Numbered from the stretch's first letter, positions 8,669 through 16,263 are shown. The stretch is DNA of 16,622 nucleotides from an uncultured Trueperaceae bacterium (GCA_937911855.1 CALDPK010000049.1:1-16622), one strand, 5' to 3'. The notes: generated from the sequence alone by a model not told the origin. Numbers and translations are program-made.

Positions 8669-9205
8669 ATGACGACGAAAGCACAGTTCAGGAAAGCCGC
8701 CCTGGGGCTCCCGGAAGTCGACCAAGGGCCAGGACCCCTGCCGGTCTTCGCGGTACGGGGCACGGTTTTCGCTGCACTGGCCGACGGGAACCAGGCCGAG
8801 CTGCGCCTGCCTGACACCGACCTGGCCGAAGCGCTGGAGCGCTATCCGACTGCCAGCCGGTCCGGACCGCAGTCGCTCCGAGTGCCGCTCGCAGACATAG
8901 GCGGCATGCAGCTGAACTCGCTCGTCTACCGCGCCTGGCTACAGCACGCCCCGGCAGACCTGGCCGAGGCCGCCAAAGCAGCGAAAGCAGTGCACGATGA
9001 AGACCACAGCCTGCCCGCAGGCATCGGTCGTCCGGCTACCCGCGCGCTTCTGCTGGCGGGAATGAAGACGCTCGAGGACGTAGCCGGTCGCGGCGAGGAA
9101 GAACTGCTGGCCCTGCACGGTGTTGGTCCCCGGGCGGTCCGGCTGCTCAGAGAGGCGCTGGCCGCACGCAGCCTCACCTTCCGCGAACGGAATCTGGGCA
9201 CATGA
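8669..9205 (+). CDS. YjbR/MmcQ-like protein with C-terminal helix-hairpin-helix domain
   Basis: A 178-residue two-domain protein. Residues 1 to about 100 match the MmcQ/YjbR pattern (FRKAALGLPEVDQGP, VFAVRGTVFAALADGNQAELRL, LNSLVYRAWLQHAP). Residues about 117-170 form a helix-hairpin-helix unit (IGRPATRALLLAGMKTLEDV, LLALHGVGPRAVRLLREAL) like those of small DNA-binding proteins and the RNA polymerase alpha C-terminal domain. An AGGAGG at 8657-8662 with 6-base spacing fixes the start. TAAACT at 8618-8623 may be its -10. Both domains suggest nucleic-acid binding, but the biological role is unknown. It stands alone between the tRNA and a convergent gene. Confidence 0.8.
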   Translation: MTTKAQFRKAALGLPEVDQGPGPLPVFAVRGTVFAALADGNQAELRLPDTDLAEALERYPTASRSGPQSLRVPLADIGGMQLNSLVYRAWLQHAPADLAEAAKAAKAVHDEDHSLPAGIGRPATRALLLAGMKTLEDVAGRGEEELLALHGVGPRAVRLLREALAARSLTFRERNLGT

Positions 9206-9207
9206 AA

Positions 9208-9231
9208 AGGGGCGACCCGTAAGCCGCCCCT
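9208..9231. terminator. Hairpin between convergent genes
   Basis: AGGGGCG (9208-9214) pairs with CGCCCCT (9225-9231) around a 10-base loop. The minus-strand side is followed by TTTC and the plus side has no T-run, so it mainly serves the minus-strand gene ending at 9254. Confidence 0.5.
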
Positions 9232-9253
9232 CTGAAGTTGTGGACCGTGGTTT

Positions 9254-9589
9254 TCAGTCTTCCCAGCGTTCCCGGGAGATGTCTTCCCCCGGCTCAGGCG
9301 GCCGGTAATCGCCGTCAGCCTCAGTTTCGGCCACCCCCATCATTGGGTTCAGGTGCAGCTGGTGCATCATCGCGTCCTGCCGCGTGTCGAGGCCCATGCC
9401 TTCTACGGCTGCCTCGTTCTTGGCGAGCGCCCCGATGACGCTCTTGAACTGCTCTTCGAGGTTGTCGAGTGACGTGGCTGTAAGCTGCGGAACCGCACGT
9501 TCGACTACTTCGCCCACCCAGCGGCCCTCTTCAAGCTCTTGGGCGCGGAGTGTATGGCCGGAAAATTCAATTACTTCGGTTCTTGGCAT
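9254..9589 (-). CDS. Hypothetical protein with a HicB-like N-terminal pattern
   Basis: A 111-residue protein I cannot assign firmly. Residues about 5-55 (VIEFSGHTLRAQELEEGRWV, GEVVERAVPQLTATSLDNLE, EQFKSVIGALAK) follow the HicB-type fold pattern: strand, acidic/glycine turn, GEV strand, a Thr-Ser capped helix with LEEQFKSVI. The last 40 residues are acidic and proline-rich, with no obvious DNA-binding domain. The start is supported by GAGGGGG 7 bases upstream of the ATG. No toxin gene (HicA) adjoins it, so an antitoxin role is doubtful. A hairpin at 9208-9231 follows the stop. Confidence 0.7.
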   Translation of the reverse strand: MPRTEVIEFSGHTLRAQELEEGRWVGEVVERAVPQLTATSLDNLEEQFKSVIGALAKNEAAVEGMGLDTRQDAMMHQLHLNPMMGVAETEADGDYRPPEPGEDISRERWED

Positions 9590-9696
9590 CTCAGTACCCC
9601 CTCAGCCTGAAGGGTAGTGTGCGGTGCCAGCCATCACTGCGCCCCAGCCCACAGCTGCGTACATGGGAACACTCATGATGGTGAGCTGGCGTCGTT

Positions 9697-9702
9697 TATG
9701 AT
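9697..9702 (+). promoter_or_regulatory. -10 box placing transcription start at the NUDIX start codon
   Basis: TATGAT at 9697-9702 matches the -10 consensus at five of six positions and ends 8 bases before GTG 9711. Transcription would begin at about 9709-9711, making the mRNA leaderless or nearly so. There is no clear -35 and no ribosome-binding sequence. Confidence 0.55.
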
Positions 9703-9710
9703 TGCCGGCA

Positions 9711-10349
9711 GTGCAGAAGCAGGACGAACAACAGGAACTGCTTGACGTGCTGGACGAGTCGGGGTCACCGACCGGCGAGCGCAAGGCCCGCAGCCTGGTG
9801 CACCGCGACGGCGACTGGCACCGGTCGATCCACATCTGGGTGGTGAATAAAGAGGGTCTGGTGCTGTTCCAACGTCGGGCGCCAGGCAAACTCATCGAAG
9901 CCGGCAAGATCGACGTGAGCGTTGGTGGTCACTTCGGCGCAGGCGAGGGCCTCCGCGACGTAATGCGTGAGGTAGATGAAGAACTGGGTTTCCTGCCCTC
10001 TGTGCAGGAACTGACCCGGTTGGACAACCGCAAGACCGAACGCTTCTACGACGACGCCATCGACCGCGAGTTTCAGGACGTGTACGTCCTCAGACGCGAC
10101 GCTCCGCTGAGCTCGTACCAGCTCGACTGCTCTGAAGTGACTGTCGTATACGAACTGCCCATCGCAGGAGCCATAGAACTGTTCCGTGACGGCACTCCCC
10201 TGGCAGCAGCAGGCTGGGACTGTCAGGGCCGGGTGAACAACGCGCTTCTGCACGACGGCGACTTGATCGAGCGGGCGCGCTCCGAGACCATTAACGTTCT
10301 CGGGCTGCTGCAGGACTGGTTCATCGCCAGCCAGCAGCCCGGCAGCTGA
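9711..10349 (+). CDS. NUDIX hydrolase of the isopentenyl-diphosphate-isomerase-like type
   Basis: Hydrolase of nucleoside-diphosphate-linked or related substrates; 212 residues. The N-terminal ELLDVLDESGSPTGERKARS and HRSIHIWVVNKEGLVLFQRR are typical of the IPP isomerase/YfcD-like branch. The Nudix box spans 73-93 (GHFGAGE, then REVDEELG), but E79 and R86 are 6 residues apart instead of the consensus 7. GTG 9711 is chosen as start. The TTG at 9702 is part of the -10 box, and no ribosome-binding site precedes either, consistent with leaderless translation. The gene ends at a strong terminator shared with the convergent acidic-protein gene. The substrate is unknown, and true isomerase activity should not be assumed. 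Confidence 0.85.
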   Translation: MQKQDEQQELLDVLDESGSPTGERKARSLVHRDGDWHRSIHIWVVNKEGLVLFQRRAPGKLIEAGKIDVSVGGHFGAGEGLRDVMREVDEELGFLPSVQELTRLDNRKTERFYDDAIDREFQDVYVLRRDAPLSSYQLDCSEVTVVYELPIAGAIELFRDGTPLAAAGWDCQGRVNNALLHDGDLIERARSETINVLGLLQDWFIASQQPGS

Positions 10350-10367
10350 GCCGGGCGGGCCGGCAAC

Positions 10368-10405
10368 AAAAAGGGGCGCGGTCGCCTCCCGGCCTGCCGC
10401 GCCCC
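10368..10405. terminator. Terminator between the NUDIX gene and the convergent stress operon
   Basis: GGGGCGCGG (10373-10381) pairs with CCGCGCCCC (10397-10405). Reading on the minus strand the stem is followed directly by TTTTT (10372-10368), a good intrinsic terminator. On the plus strand it is followed by only CTT. Confidence 0.8.
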
Positions 10406-10423
10406 CTTGATCAGTGAGTGACT

Positions 10424-10636
10424 TTAATCGTCTTCCAGCTCATCGTCCATGTCGTCATCGAAATCTTCATCGAACTCGTCACGGTCGACGAACTCGCCGT
10501 CGTTGTTCTGCTGATCGTTGGGAAAGTTCCCGTTCCGGCCCGAGCCGGGGTTCTGCTTGTCGTAATGCTCGGACCTGTCCTGTGGCGGATGCTTGTCCGG
10601 CCCGTCCTTGCGGTACTGATCCTGGCTGTTGCCCAT
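10424..10636 (-). CDS. Small, extremely acidic low-complexity protein
   Basis: 70 residues with about 18 Asp, 6 Glu and only 7 Lys/Arg, rich in Asn, Gln, Gly and Pro, and without a hydrophobic core, so probably intrinsically disordered. The last 20 residues contain 15 acidic ones (DEFDEDFDDDMDDELEDD region). ATG 10636 is chosen over the in-frame GTG 10645 because GGGGGTGA (10642-10649) sits 5 bases before it as a ribosome-binding site. A T-run terminator follows the stop. The gene lies 79 bases downstream of the FMN stress protein gene and is probably in the same operon. No family is recognised. A hydrophilin-like or ion/protein-binding role is only a guess from composition. Confidence 0.7.
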   Translation of the reverse strand: MGNSQDQYRKDGPDKHPPQDRSEHYDKQNPGSGRNGNFPNDQQNNDGEFVDRDEFDEDFDDDMDDELEDD

Positions 10637-10715
10637 CCGTTTCACCCCCAGCCTGAATTAGGCATCATGTCGGCTGCATGAACCGCAGGCCAGGGCACAC
10701 AGGTTCCGGCGGGTG

Positions 10716-11207
10716 TCACAGTTCGTAAGTCTTGTTCTCTCCAGTGTCTTCGTGTTTGCCGGTCACGGCTGTCCTGACCATGCTGAAAAGCTGCCTGACT
10801 TTGCTCGACGGTGAATCCCACATCTCGGCAGATGAAGGATCAACTTCCAGCAGCACCAGGTTCGGATCGTCGACACCGTCCGGGAAGAACGCCTTGTTCA
10901 CCGGGTTCCACAGATCCCTGATCTTCGCCCGGTCATCAACCAGACGTGCCGTTCCGGTGACCGAAACGTACAGGCTGTCGTCAGGAGCGGCGTATGCGAG
11001 GTTCACCTGGTCGCTGTGCCGGATGTTGTTCGCCTTGTCGGAATCCTTGGCGGTGAAAAACCAGATGCCGCCTGTAAAGTCGGTTTCCTGGGTGTACATG
11101 GGTCGCGACTGCAGCTCCCCGGATGCATTGCGCGTGGTGAGCATCGCGACGCGCACGTCCTGCACTTTCTCCCATAACTCAGCGAGAGTCTTATTGCGAT
11201 CGTTCAT
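10716..11207 (-). CDS. General stress protein 26-like FMN split-barrel (pyridoxamine 5'-phosphate oxidase family) protein
   Basis: 163 residues. The segments VRVAMLTTRNASGELQSRPM, TGGIWFFTAKDSDKANNIR and VNLAYAAPDDSLYVSVTGTA, followed by the WNPVNKAFFPDGVDDPNLVLLEVDP region, are characteristic of the general-stress branch of the PNPOx-like split barrels. These bind flavin or F420 and are induced by stress in many bacteria. GGAGG lies 5 bases before the ATG. It starts 32 bases after the DUF378 gene stop and is followed by the acidic protein gene, so an operon is likely. The exact reaction is unknown; the family name does not imply pyridoxine metabolism. Confidence 0.9.
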   Translation of the reverse strand: MNDRNKTLAELWEKVQDVRVAMLTTRNASGELQSRPMYTQETDFTGGIWFFTAKDSDKANNIRHSDQVNLAYAAPDDSLYVSVTGTARLVDDRAKIRDLWNPVNKAFFPDGVDDPNLVLLEVDPSSAEMWDSPSSKVRQLFSMVRTAVTGKHEDTGENKTYEL

Positions 11208-11239
11208 TCAGGCCTCCAGACTGGCATGTCACCGGGAAG

Positions 11240-11473
11240 TCAGTGACGGTTTACGCTGCGCGTAGCCGGTGCCGGCCGTGAAGAGATCGTCAGCAGCTCA
11301 TATATGCCGGCGAGCGCCACCAGGATGTAGATGATGCGGGACACGATGTTTACCTCACCGAATTGCAGGCCTACGATCGCCGCTACCAGATCGAACTGGA
11401 ACAGCCCGATGAGACCCCAGTTGAGCGCACCCACGATCACGAGAATGCGGCTTATAAGACTTAATGTGCTCAT
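11240..11473 (-). CDS. DUF378-family small membrane protein
   Basis: 77 residues with two transmembrane segments (about 4-24 and 44-64). The N-terminal LISRILVIVGALNWGLIGLFQFDLVAAI and the later SRIIYILVALAGIYEL are the DUF378 (YuzA-like) signature. Function is unknown; the family often sits with stress genes. ATG 11473 is preferred to TTG 11482 and GTG 11479 because AAGGA lies 9 bases before it, against 0 and 3 for the others. It is the first gene of the probable operon with the FMN protein and the acidic protein. The upstream 145 bases contain several short palindromes but no clear promoter. Confidence 0.85.
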   Translation of the reverse strand: MSTLSLISRILVIVGALNWGLIGLFQFDLVAAIVGLQFGEVNIVSRIIYILVALAGIYELLTISSRPAPATRSVNRH

Positions 11474-11571
11474 GTACACCAATCCTTCCGTATTCGTCGT
11501 GCCCTGAGTTTTGGACCCAACGCCTGATTTTGACCATCAGATAGGGCATGTTGATACATCAGGACCCCAGA

Positions 11572-11593
11572 ATTTGTAGCGCTGGCCACAAAT
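11572..11593. repeat. Inverted repeat upstream of the DUF378 operon
   Basis: ATTTGT and ACAAAT flank AGCGCTGGCC, which itself contains the palindrome AGCGCT and part of TGGCCA. It lies about 100 bases before the DUF378 start and 27 bases past the end of the next hairpin. It could be a regulator site, but no factor can be named. Confidence 0.4.
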
Positions 11594-11619
11594 GATCATG
11601 GCCCAGAGACATGGCAGGC

Positions 11620-11645
11620 GGGGTGCGCTCAGACCAGCGCACCCC
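11620..11645 (-). terminator. Hairpin after the 39-residue protein gene
   Basis: GGGGTGCGCT (11620-11629) and AGCGCACCCC (11636-11645) are exact reverse complements around a 6-base loop, 25 bases past the minus-strand stop codon. No T-run follows on either strand, so termination may be partial. Confidence 0.6.
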
Positions 11646-11670
11646 TCAGCCGGAGGACACGCAGTTCAGC

Positions 11671-11790
11671 TCAGTTCTTTTTCTTCTTGTCCTGATCGCC
11701 GTCGCGTTTCGGTTCGGGTCCAGCTTTCTGGCCTTTGCCCTGATCCTTATTCTGTTGCGGCGACTTCTTGTCCTGTCGTTTGTCAGGCAT
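11671..11790 (-). CDS. Very small basic, hydrophilic protein (39 residues)
   Basis: ATG 11790 to TGA 11671 encodes 39 residues beginning MPDKRQDKKSPQQNKDQGKG and ending DQDKKKKN. There are 11 Lys and 2 Arg against 7 acidic residues; it is rich in Gln, Gly and Pro with no hydrophobic residues to form a core, so it is probably disordered. The strongest evidence is the ribosome-binding site: GGGAGGTGA (11795-11803) is nearly the full anti-16S sequence, with 7 bases between GGAGG and the ATG. A perfect hairpin follows the stop. No family is recognised. Composition resembles small Lys/Gln-rich stress or nucleic-acid-associated peptides, but the function is unknown. It lies just upstream of the DUF378 stress operon on the same strand. 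Confidence 0.7.
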   Translation of the reverse strand: MPDKRQDKKSPQQNKDQGKGQKAGPEPKRDGDQDKKKKN

Positions 11791-11815
11791 GAGTTCACCT
11801 CCCAGCATCATTTAG

Positions 11816-11869
11816 CAGCTGCAGCAGGTGCACCACAGCAGCGCAGAGTACAGAGCGCGGCTGCAGCTG
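11816..11869. repeat. 10-base inverted repeat of CAGCTGCAGC
   Basis: CAGCTGCAGC (11816-11825) and GCTGCAGCTG (11860-11869) are exact reverse complements 34 bases apart, upstream of the 39-residue gene. Each arm also contains the palindrome CTGCAG. The region 11791-11998 otherwise holds no convincing gene; a minus-strand ORF there runs out of the tRNA and is rejected. Confidence 0.4.
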
Positions 11870-11953
11870 GCCCCGGTGTCACGGCCAATTGAACAGCGAG
11901 CGGGTAGTTTCAGGCCGAACCATTTCTGAATAGGGGTATGAATATGGGTACAA

Positions 11954-11983
11954 GTAAAATCTCCACCTCTTCCGAAGTGGAGA
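11954..11983 (-). terminator. Terminator of tRNA-Arg
   Basis: TCTCCAC (11960-11966) pairs with GTGGAGA (11977-11983). On the minus strand the stem ends directly in TTTTAC (11959-11954), 16 bases past the tRNA 3' end. Confidence 0.75.
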
Positions 11984-11998
11984 AAGACCGTCCAGGAT

Positions 11999-12075
11999 TG
12001 GTGCACCGGGCAGGATTCGAACCTGCGACCTTGGGCTTAGGAGTCCCCTGCTCTATCCAGCTGAGCTACCGGTGC
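11999..12075 (-). tRNA. tRNA-Arg (anticodon CCT)
   Basis: Read on the minus strand, the acceptor GCACCGG pairs with CCGGTGC, the D stem is GCTC/GAGC with loop AGCTGGATA, and the T stem is GCAGG/CCTGC with loop TTCGAAT. The discriminator is A and CCA is encoded. The anticodon loop CTCCTAA gives CCT, which reads AGG. The anticodon stem is weak: GGGGA faces GCCCA, so only the three middle G-C pairs form and both end pairs (27-43 G/A and 31-39 A/G) are mismatched. Everything else looks functional, with promoter and terminator in place. Confidence 0.92.
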
Positions 12076-12098
12076 ATGCGCCGCGAGCAGCGTCAGCC

Positions 12099-12128
12099 AT
12101 TGTAGCGCCTGCGGCCCTCCGGCAACAA
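12099..12128 (-). promoter_or_regulatory. Promoter of tRNA-Arg
   Basis: On the minus strand TTGTTG (12128-12123) and TACAAT (12104-12099) are separated by 18 bases. The -10 ends 23 bases before the tRNA, and a GC-rich discriminator stretch follows, as is usual for stable RNA genes. Confidence 0.65.
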
Positions 12129-12176
12129 CCGTTTGCGACTCATGCGGCTCAGGGCGTTGCGGGAGAAAATGGCCTG

Positions 12177-13310
12177 GTGAAACGCTTCCTGCTCTTACTG
12201 CTCATGACGCTGCTGGCCACCGCCGGCGCCCAGGAACTCCGGGTCGGAGTGATCCTGCCGCTCACTGGCGAACACGGTGCCGAGTATCAACAGGTGCTCA
12301 CCGGCGTGCGGCGCAGCATCAACCTGCAGTCGAGCCCGGTGCTGAGGAACGTCGAGCTGATCGCGCGTGACGACGGGGGAAGTCCCGCCAGGGCTGCCAC
12401 GCTGCTGAGGGAGCTCGTTTCGGACGATGACGTGCACGTGGTCGTGTGCTGCGCGGACGACCGGACGGCTGCAGCGGTGCGGACCGTTGCCGAGGAGATG
12501 CAGGTGCTCACGCTCAGCCTGGCCGCCACGCCCGACCTGGCACCGAACGGCATGATGCAGACACTAGAACCGGATCCACTGACCAGCATGCGGGCCGTAA
12601 CGCTCGGGGCCAGAAGGCACGAAGGGGATCTGGCGCTGCTGACGACCGAGGACGACTGGGGTGACGTCGTAACTGAGGCTTTCCGGGCAGGTGCGCTCGA
12701 AGCAGGCCTGCCGGTCATGCGGGTCGTTCAGTTCCGCGCGGGCAGCTCCCCGCTTACTCCGGAAGCGCTGCTCGCTGCTACCAGCCAGGCGGAAGCGATA
12801 GTCGTCTGGGCGAACGAAAATGATTCCCGTGAAGCCGTGCGCTCGCTGCGCGCACGCGGCTGGCGGGGACCGGTCATCCTGGATTACCTGCGGGCGGCAA
12901 GCCTGGCGAGCACAGCGGGGCTGGGGGAACTGGAATTCGCGGTGCCACCGGCACTCGTAACCGGTGGCCTGCCCGCCTCGAGCTTCAACCAGCAGGCGGT
13001 CAGCGCCTGGCGAGTTGCGTCCGGCGCGGCACTCGCAGGCGGCAGCACCAGCCTGCAGAGTGCGCTTCTGTACGACGCACTGCAGCTGGCACTCGCTTCT
13101 TACGAGCAGGCGCTCGTTTACGGGGCGAACCTGTCGCTCAACAGCTCCCAGGTGCGCTCAGCGCTGCATGACGGCCTCGTCGGCAGCGGAACGAGCGCCC
13201 TGGCAGCTGGCAGTTACCGCTACACGTCCACGAGCGCTTCGCTGGCCCAGCCGGCAGGTCTCGTGTACGCTTCAGGCCGCAACGGCCGCTTCGCCAGCCT
13301 CAGCCGCTGA
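12177..13310 (+). CDS. Exported type 1 periplasmic solute-binding protein (branched-chain amino acid ABC transporter-like)
   Basis: 377 residues from GTG 12177. A clear Sec signal peptide (VKRFLLLLLMTLLATAGA, cleavage likely after AGA) has no lipobox cysteine. The mature part starts ELRVGVILPLTGEHGAEYQQ, the typical entry of LivJ-type (Peripla_BP_6) proteins, and continues with ARDDGGSPARAATLLRELVS and VLTLSLAATPDLA. The earlier in-frame ATG at 12072 is rejected because it lies inside the tRNA-Arg gene and would bury the signal peptide. GGGAG lies 11 bases before the GTG, somewhat far. No permease or ATPase gene adjoins, so it is an orphan binding protein or a sensor/scavenger. The ligand is unknown. 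Confidence 0.85.
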   Translation: MKRFLLLLLMTLLATAGAQELRVGVILPLTGEHGAEYQQVLTGVRRSINLQSSPVLRNVELIARDDGGSPARAATLLRELVSDDDVHVVVCCADDRTAAAVRTVAEEMQVLTLSLAATPDLAPNGMMQTLEPDPLTSMRAVTLGARRHEGDLALLTTEDDWGDVVTEAFRAGALEAGLPVMRVVQFRAGSSPLTPEALLAATSQAEAIVVWANENDSREAVRSLRARGWRGPVILDYLRAASLASTAGLGELEFAVPPALVTGGLPASSFNQQAVSAWRVASGAALAGGSTSLQSALLYDALQLALASYEQALVYGANLSLNSSQVRSALHDGLVGSGTSALAAGSYRYTSTSASLAQPAGLVYASGRNGRFASLSR

Positions 13311-13357
13311 GGGACAGCAGGCCGGGCTTTCATACGGTTGTCAGCGGGTGCCCACGA

Positions 13358-13363
13358 TACACT
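13358..13363 (+). promoter_or_regulatory. -10 box placing transcription start at the prfA start codon
   Basis: TACACT fits TAnnnT and ends 7 bases before ATG 13371, so the mRNA would begin at or next to the ATG. No ribosome-binding sequence precedes the ATG. No -35 is clear at the proper distance. Confidence 0.5.
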
Positions 13364-13370
13364 GACCCCA

Positions 13371-14931
<1,561 letters not shown>

Positions 14932-14950
14932 TTCAGTCAGGCACAGAAAA

Positions 14951-14980
14951 AGGCCCGGCAGCCAAAACGCTCCCGGGTCT
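14951..14980. terminator. Bidirectional terminator between the NUDIX gene and icd
   Basis: AGGCCCGG (14951-14958) pairs with CCGGGTCT (14973-14980). On the minus strand a TTTTT run follows the stem (about 14951-14947), but one pair becomes A-C; on the plus strand the stem is intact with one G-T pair and TTT follows. It serves two converging genes. The 10-base palindrome TTAACGTTAA follows at 14981-14990. Confidence 0.7.
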
Positions 14981-14997
14981 TTAACGTTAAGTGAAGC

Positions 14998-16263
14998 TCA
15001 GCCGAGGTTCTCGATGAGCGCGTCGCCGAACGCTGAGCAGCTGAGCAGCTCGGCGTCATCCATCAGGCGGTGGAAGTCGTAGGTCACGCGCTTCTGCGAG
15101 ATCGTCCTGGAAACTGCCGCCAGGATCATGTCGGCCGCTTCGGTCCAGCCCATGTGCCGCAGCATCATCTCGCCTGAGAGGATGACCGAGGACGGGTTGA
15201 CCTTGTCCTGACCGGCGTACTTCGGTGCGGTGCCGTGGGTCGCTTCGAACACGGCGTGACCGGTGTCGTAGTTGATGTTGGCGCCAGGGGCGATGCCGAT
15301 GCCGCCGACCTGGGCTGCGAGGGCGTCGCTCAGGTAATCACCGTTTAAGTTCAGGGTGGCGATGACACCGTACTCGGCAGGGCGAGTGAGGATCTGCTGC
15401 AGCATGGCGTCAGCGATGACGTCCTTGATGACGATCTCGCTGCCGGTGCGCGGGTTCTTCATCGTGAGCCACGGCCCGCCGTCCAGCTCGGTTGCGCCGA
15501 ACTCCTTCTTCGCCAGGGCGTAACCCCAGTCGCGGAAAGCACCCTCGGTGAACTTCATGATGTTGTCCTTGTGCACCAGGGTCACGGAATCGCGGTCGTT
15601 GTCGATTGCGTAGCGGATGGCAGCCCGCACGAGCCGCTCGGTTCCCTCGACCGACACGGGTTTGATGCCGATTCCGGAGGTTTCGGGGAAGCGGACCTTG
15701 TCATAGGATGCCGGGAACTGTTCTTTGAGCAGGGCAAGGAAAGCCTTGGCGTCGTCGGAACCGTGCTCGAACTCGATGCCGGCGTAGATATCCTCGGTGT
15801 TCTCGCGGAAGATGACCATGTCGACCTGCTCGGGCTGTTTCACGGGGCTGGGCACGCCTTCGAAGTATTGGACCGGCCGCAGGCACGCGTACAGGTCGAG
15901 TTTCTGGCGCAGCGCCACGTTGATGGAGCGGATGCCGCCACCGACGGGCGTTGTCAGTGGTCCCTTGATGCCTACGTGGTAGTGCTCGAGCGCTTCCACG
16001 GTCTCGTCTGGCAGCCAGATGGTTTCGTTGTAAACCTCGTTAGCCTTGTCGCCCGCGAACACTTCCATCCAGGCGATCCTTTTGCTGCCCGAGTAAGCGC
16101 GTTCTACTGCCGCGTCGAGGACGCGTTTTGAAGCACGCCAGATGTCGGGGCCGGTGCCGTCACCCTCGATGAACGCCACGATCGGCCGGTCGCTCACCTG
16201 CAGTTTGCCGTCCTGGAATGTGATCCTGTCGCCTTCTGGAACCTTGATGTTGCTGAAAGTCAT
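14998..16263 (-). CDS. icd: NADP-dependent isocitrate dehydrogenase
   Basis: TCA-cycle enzyme that oxidises isocitrate to 2-oxoglutarate and CO2 with NADP. The 421 residues are E. coli-like throughout. Substrate-site residues S113, N115 and R119 appear in IRSINVALRQ; Y160 (NTEDIYAGIE) and K232 (HKDNIMKF) are the catalytic pair; D309 lies in LNGDYLSD. NADP specificity is shown by K348 and Y349 (HGTAPKYAGQDK), with Y395 and R399 further on. S113 corresponds to the serine phosphorylated by AceK in enteric bacteria. The ATG has GGAG 4 bases upstream. The gene is monocistronic by layout, with a terminator after it and a 71-base gap before it. Confidence 0.96.
   Translation of the reverse strand: MTFSNIKVPEGDRITFQDGKLQVSDRPIVAFIEGDGTGPDIWRASKRVLDAAVERAYSGSKRIAWMEVFAGDKANEVYNETIWLPDETVEALEHYHVGIKGPLTTPVGGGIRSINVALRQKLDLYACLRPVQYFEGVPSPVKQPEQVDMVIFRENTEDIYAGIEFEHGSDDAKAFLALLKEQFPASYDKVRFPETSGIGIKPVSVEGTERLVRAAIRYAIDNDRDSVTLVHKDNIMKFTEGAFRDWGYALAKKEFGATELDGGPWLTMKNPRTGSEIVIKDVIADAMLQQILTRPAEYGVIATLNLNGDYLSDALAAQVGGIGIAPGANINYDTGHAVFEATHGTAPKYAGQDKVNPSSVILSGEMMLRHMGWTEAADMILAAVSRTISQKRVTYDFHRLMDDAELLSCSAFGDALIENLG

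Noticed and set aside
9711..10349. True isopentenyl-diphosphate isomerase
   Set aside because: The similarity is to the wider IPP-isomerase-like NUDIX branch; isomerase-specific residues could not be confirmed.
10418..10681. Hydrophobic-looking 87-residue plus-strand frame
   Set aside because: It is antisense to the acidic protein: Asp codons GAC/GAT read as Val/Ile on the other strand, which falsely resembles membrane helices. The minus strand has the ribosome-binding site and terminator.
11611..11892. 93-residue plus-strand frame
   Set aside because: It is antisense to the 39-residue gene, and its hydrophobicity comes from complementing Lys/Asp/Gln codons.
11812..12006. 64-residue minus-strand frame
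   Set aside because: It begins inside tRNA-Arg, crosses the tRNA terminator and has an odd Cys-rich end with no ribosome-binding site.
12072..12176. Earlier start for the solute-binding protein
   Set aside because: It lies inside the tRNA-Arg gene and would put 35 residues ahead of a normal signal peptide.
15571..16131. 186-codon plus-strand frame inside icd
   Set aside because: It is antisense to the conserved icd and its composition reflects the complement.
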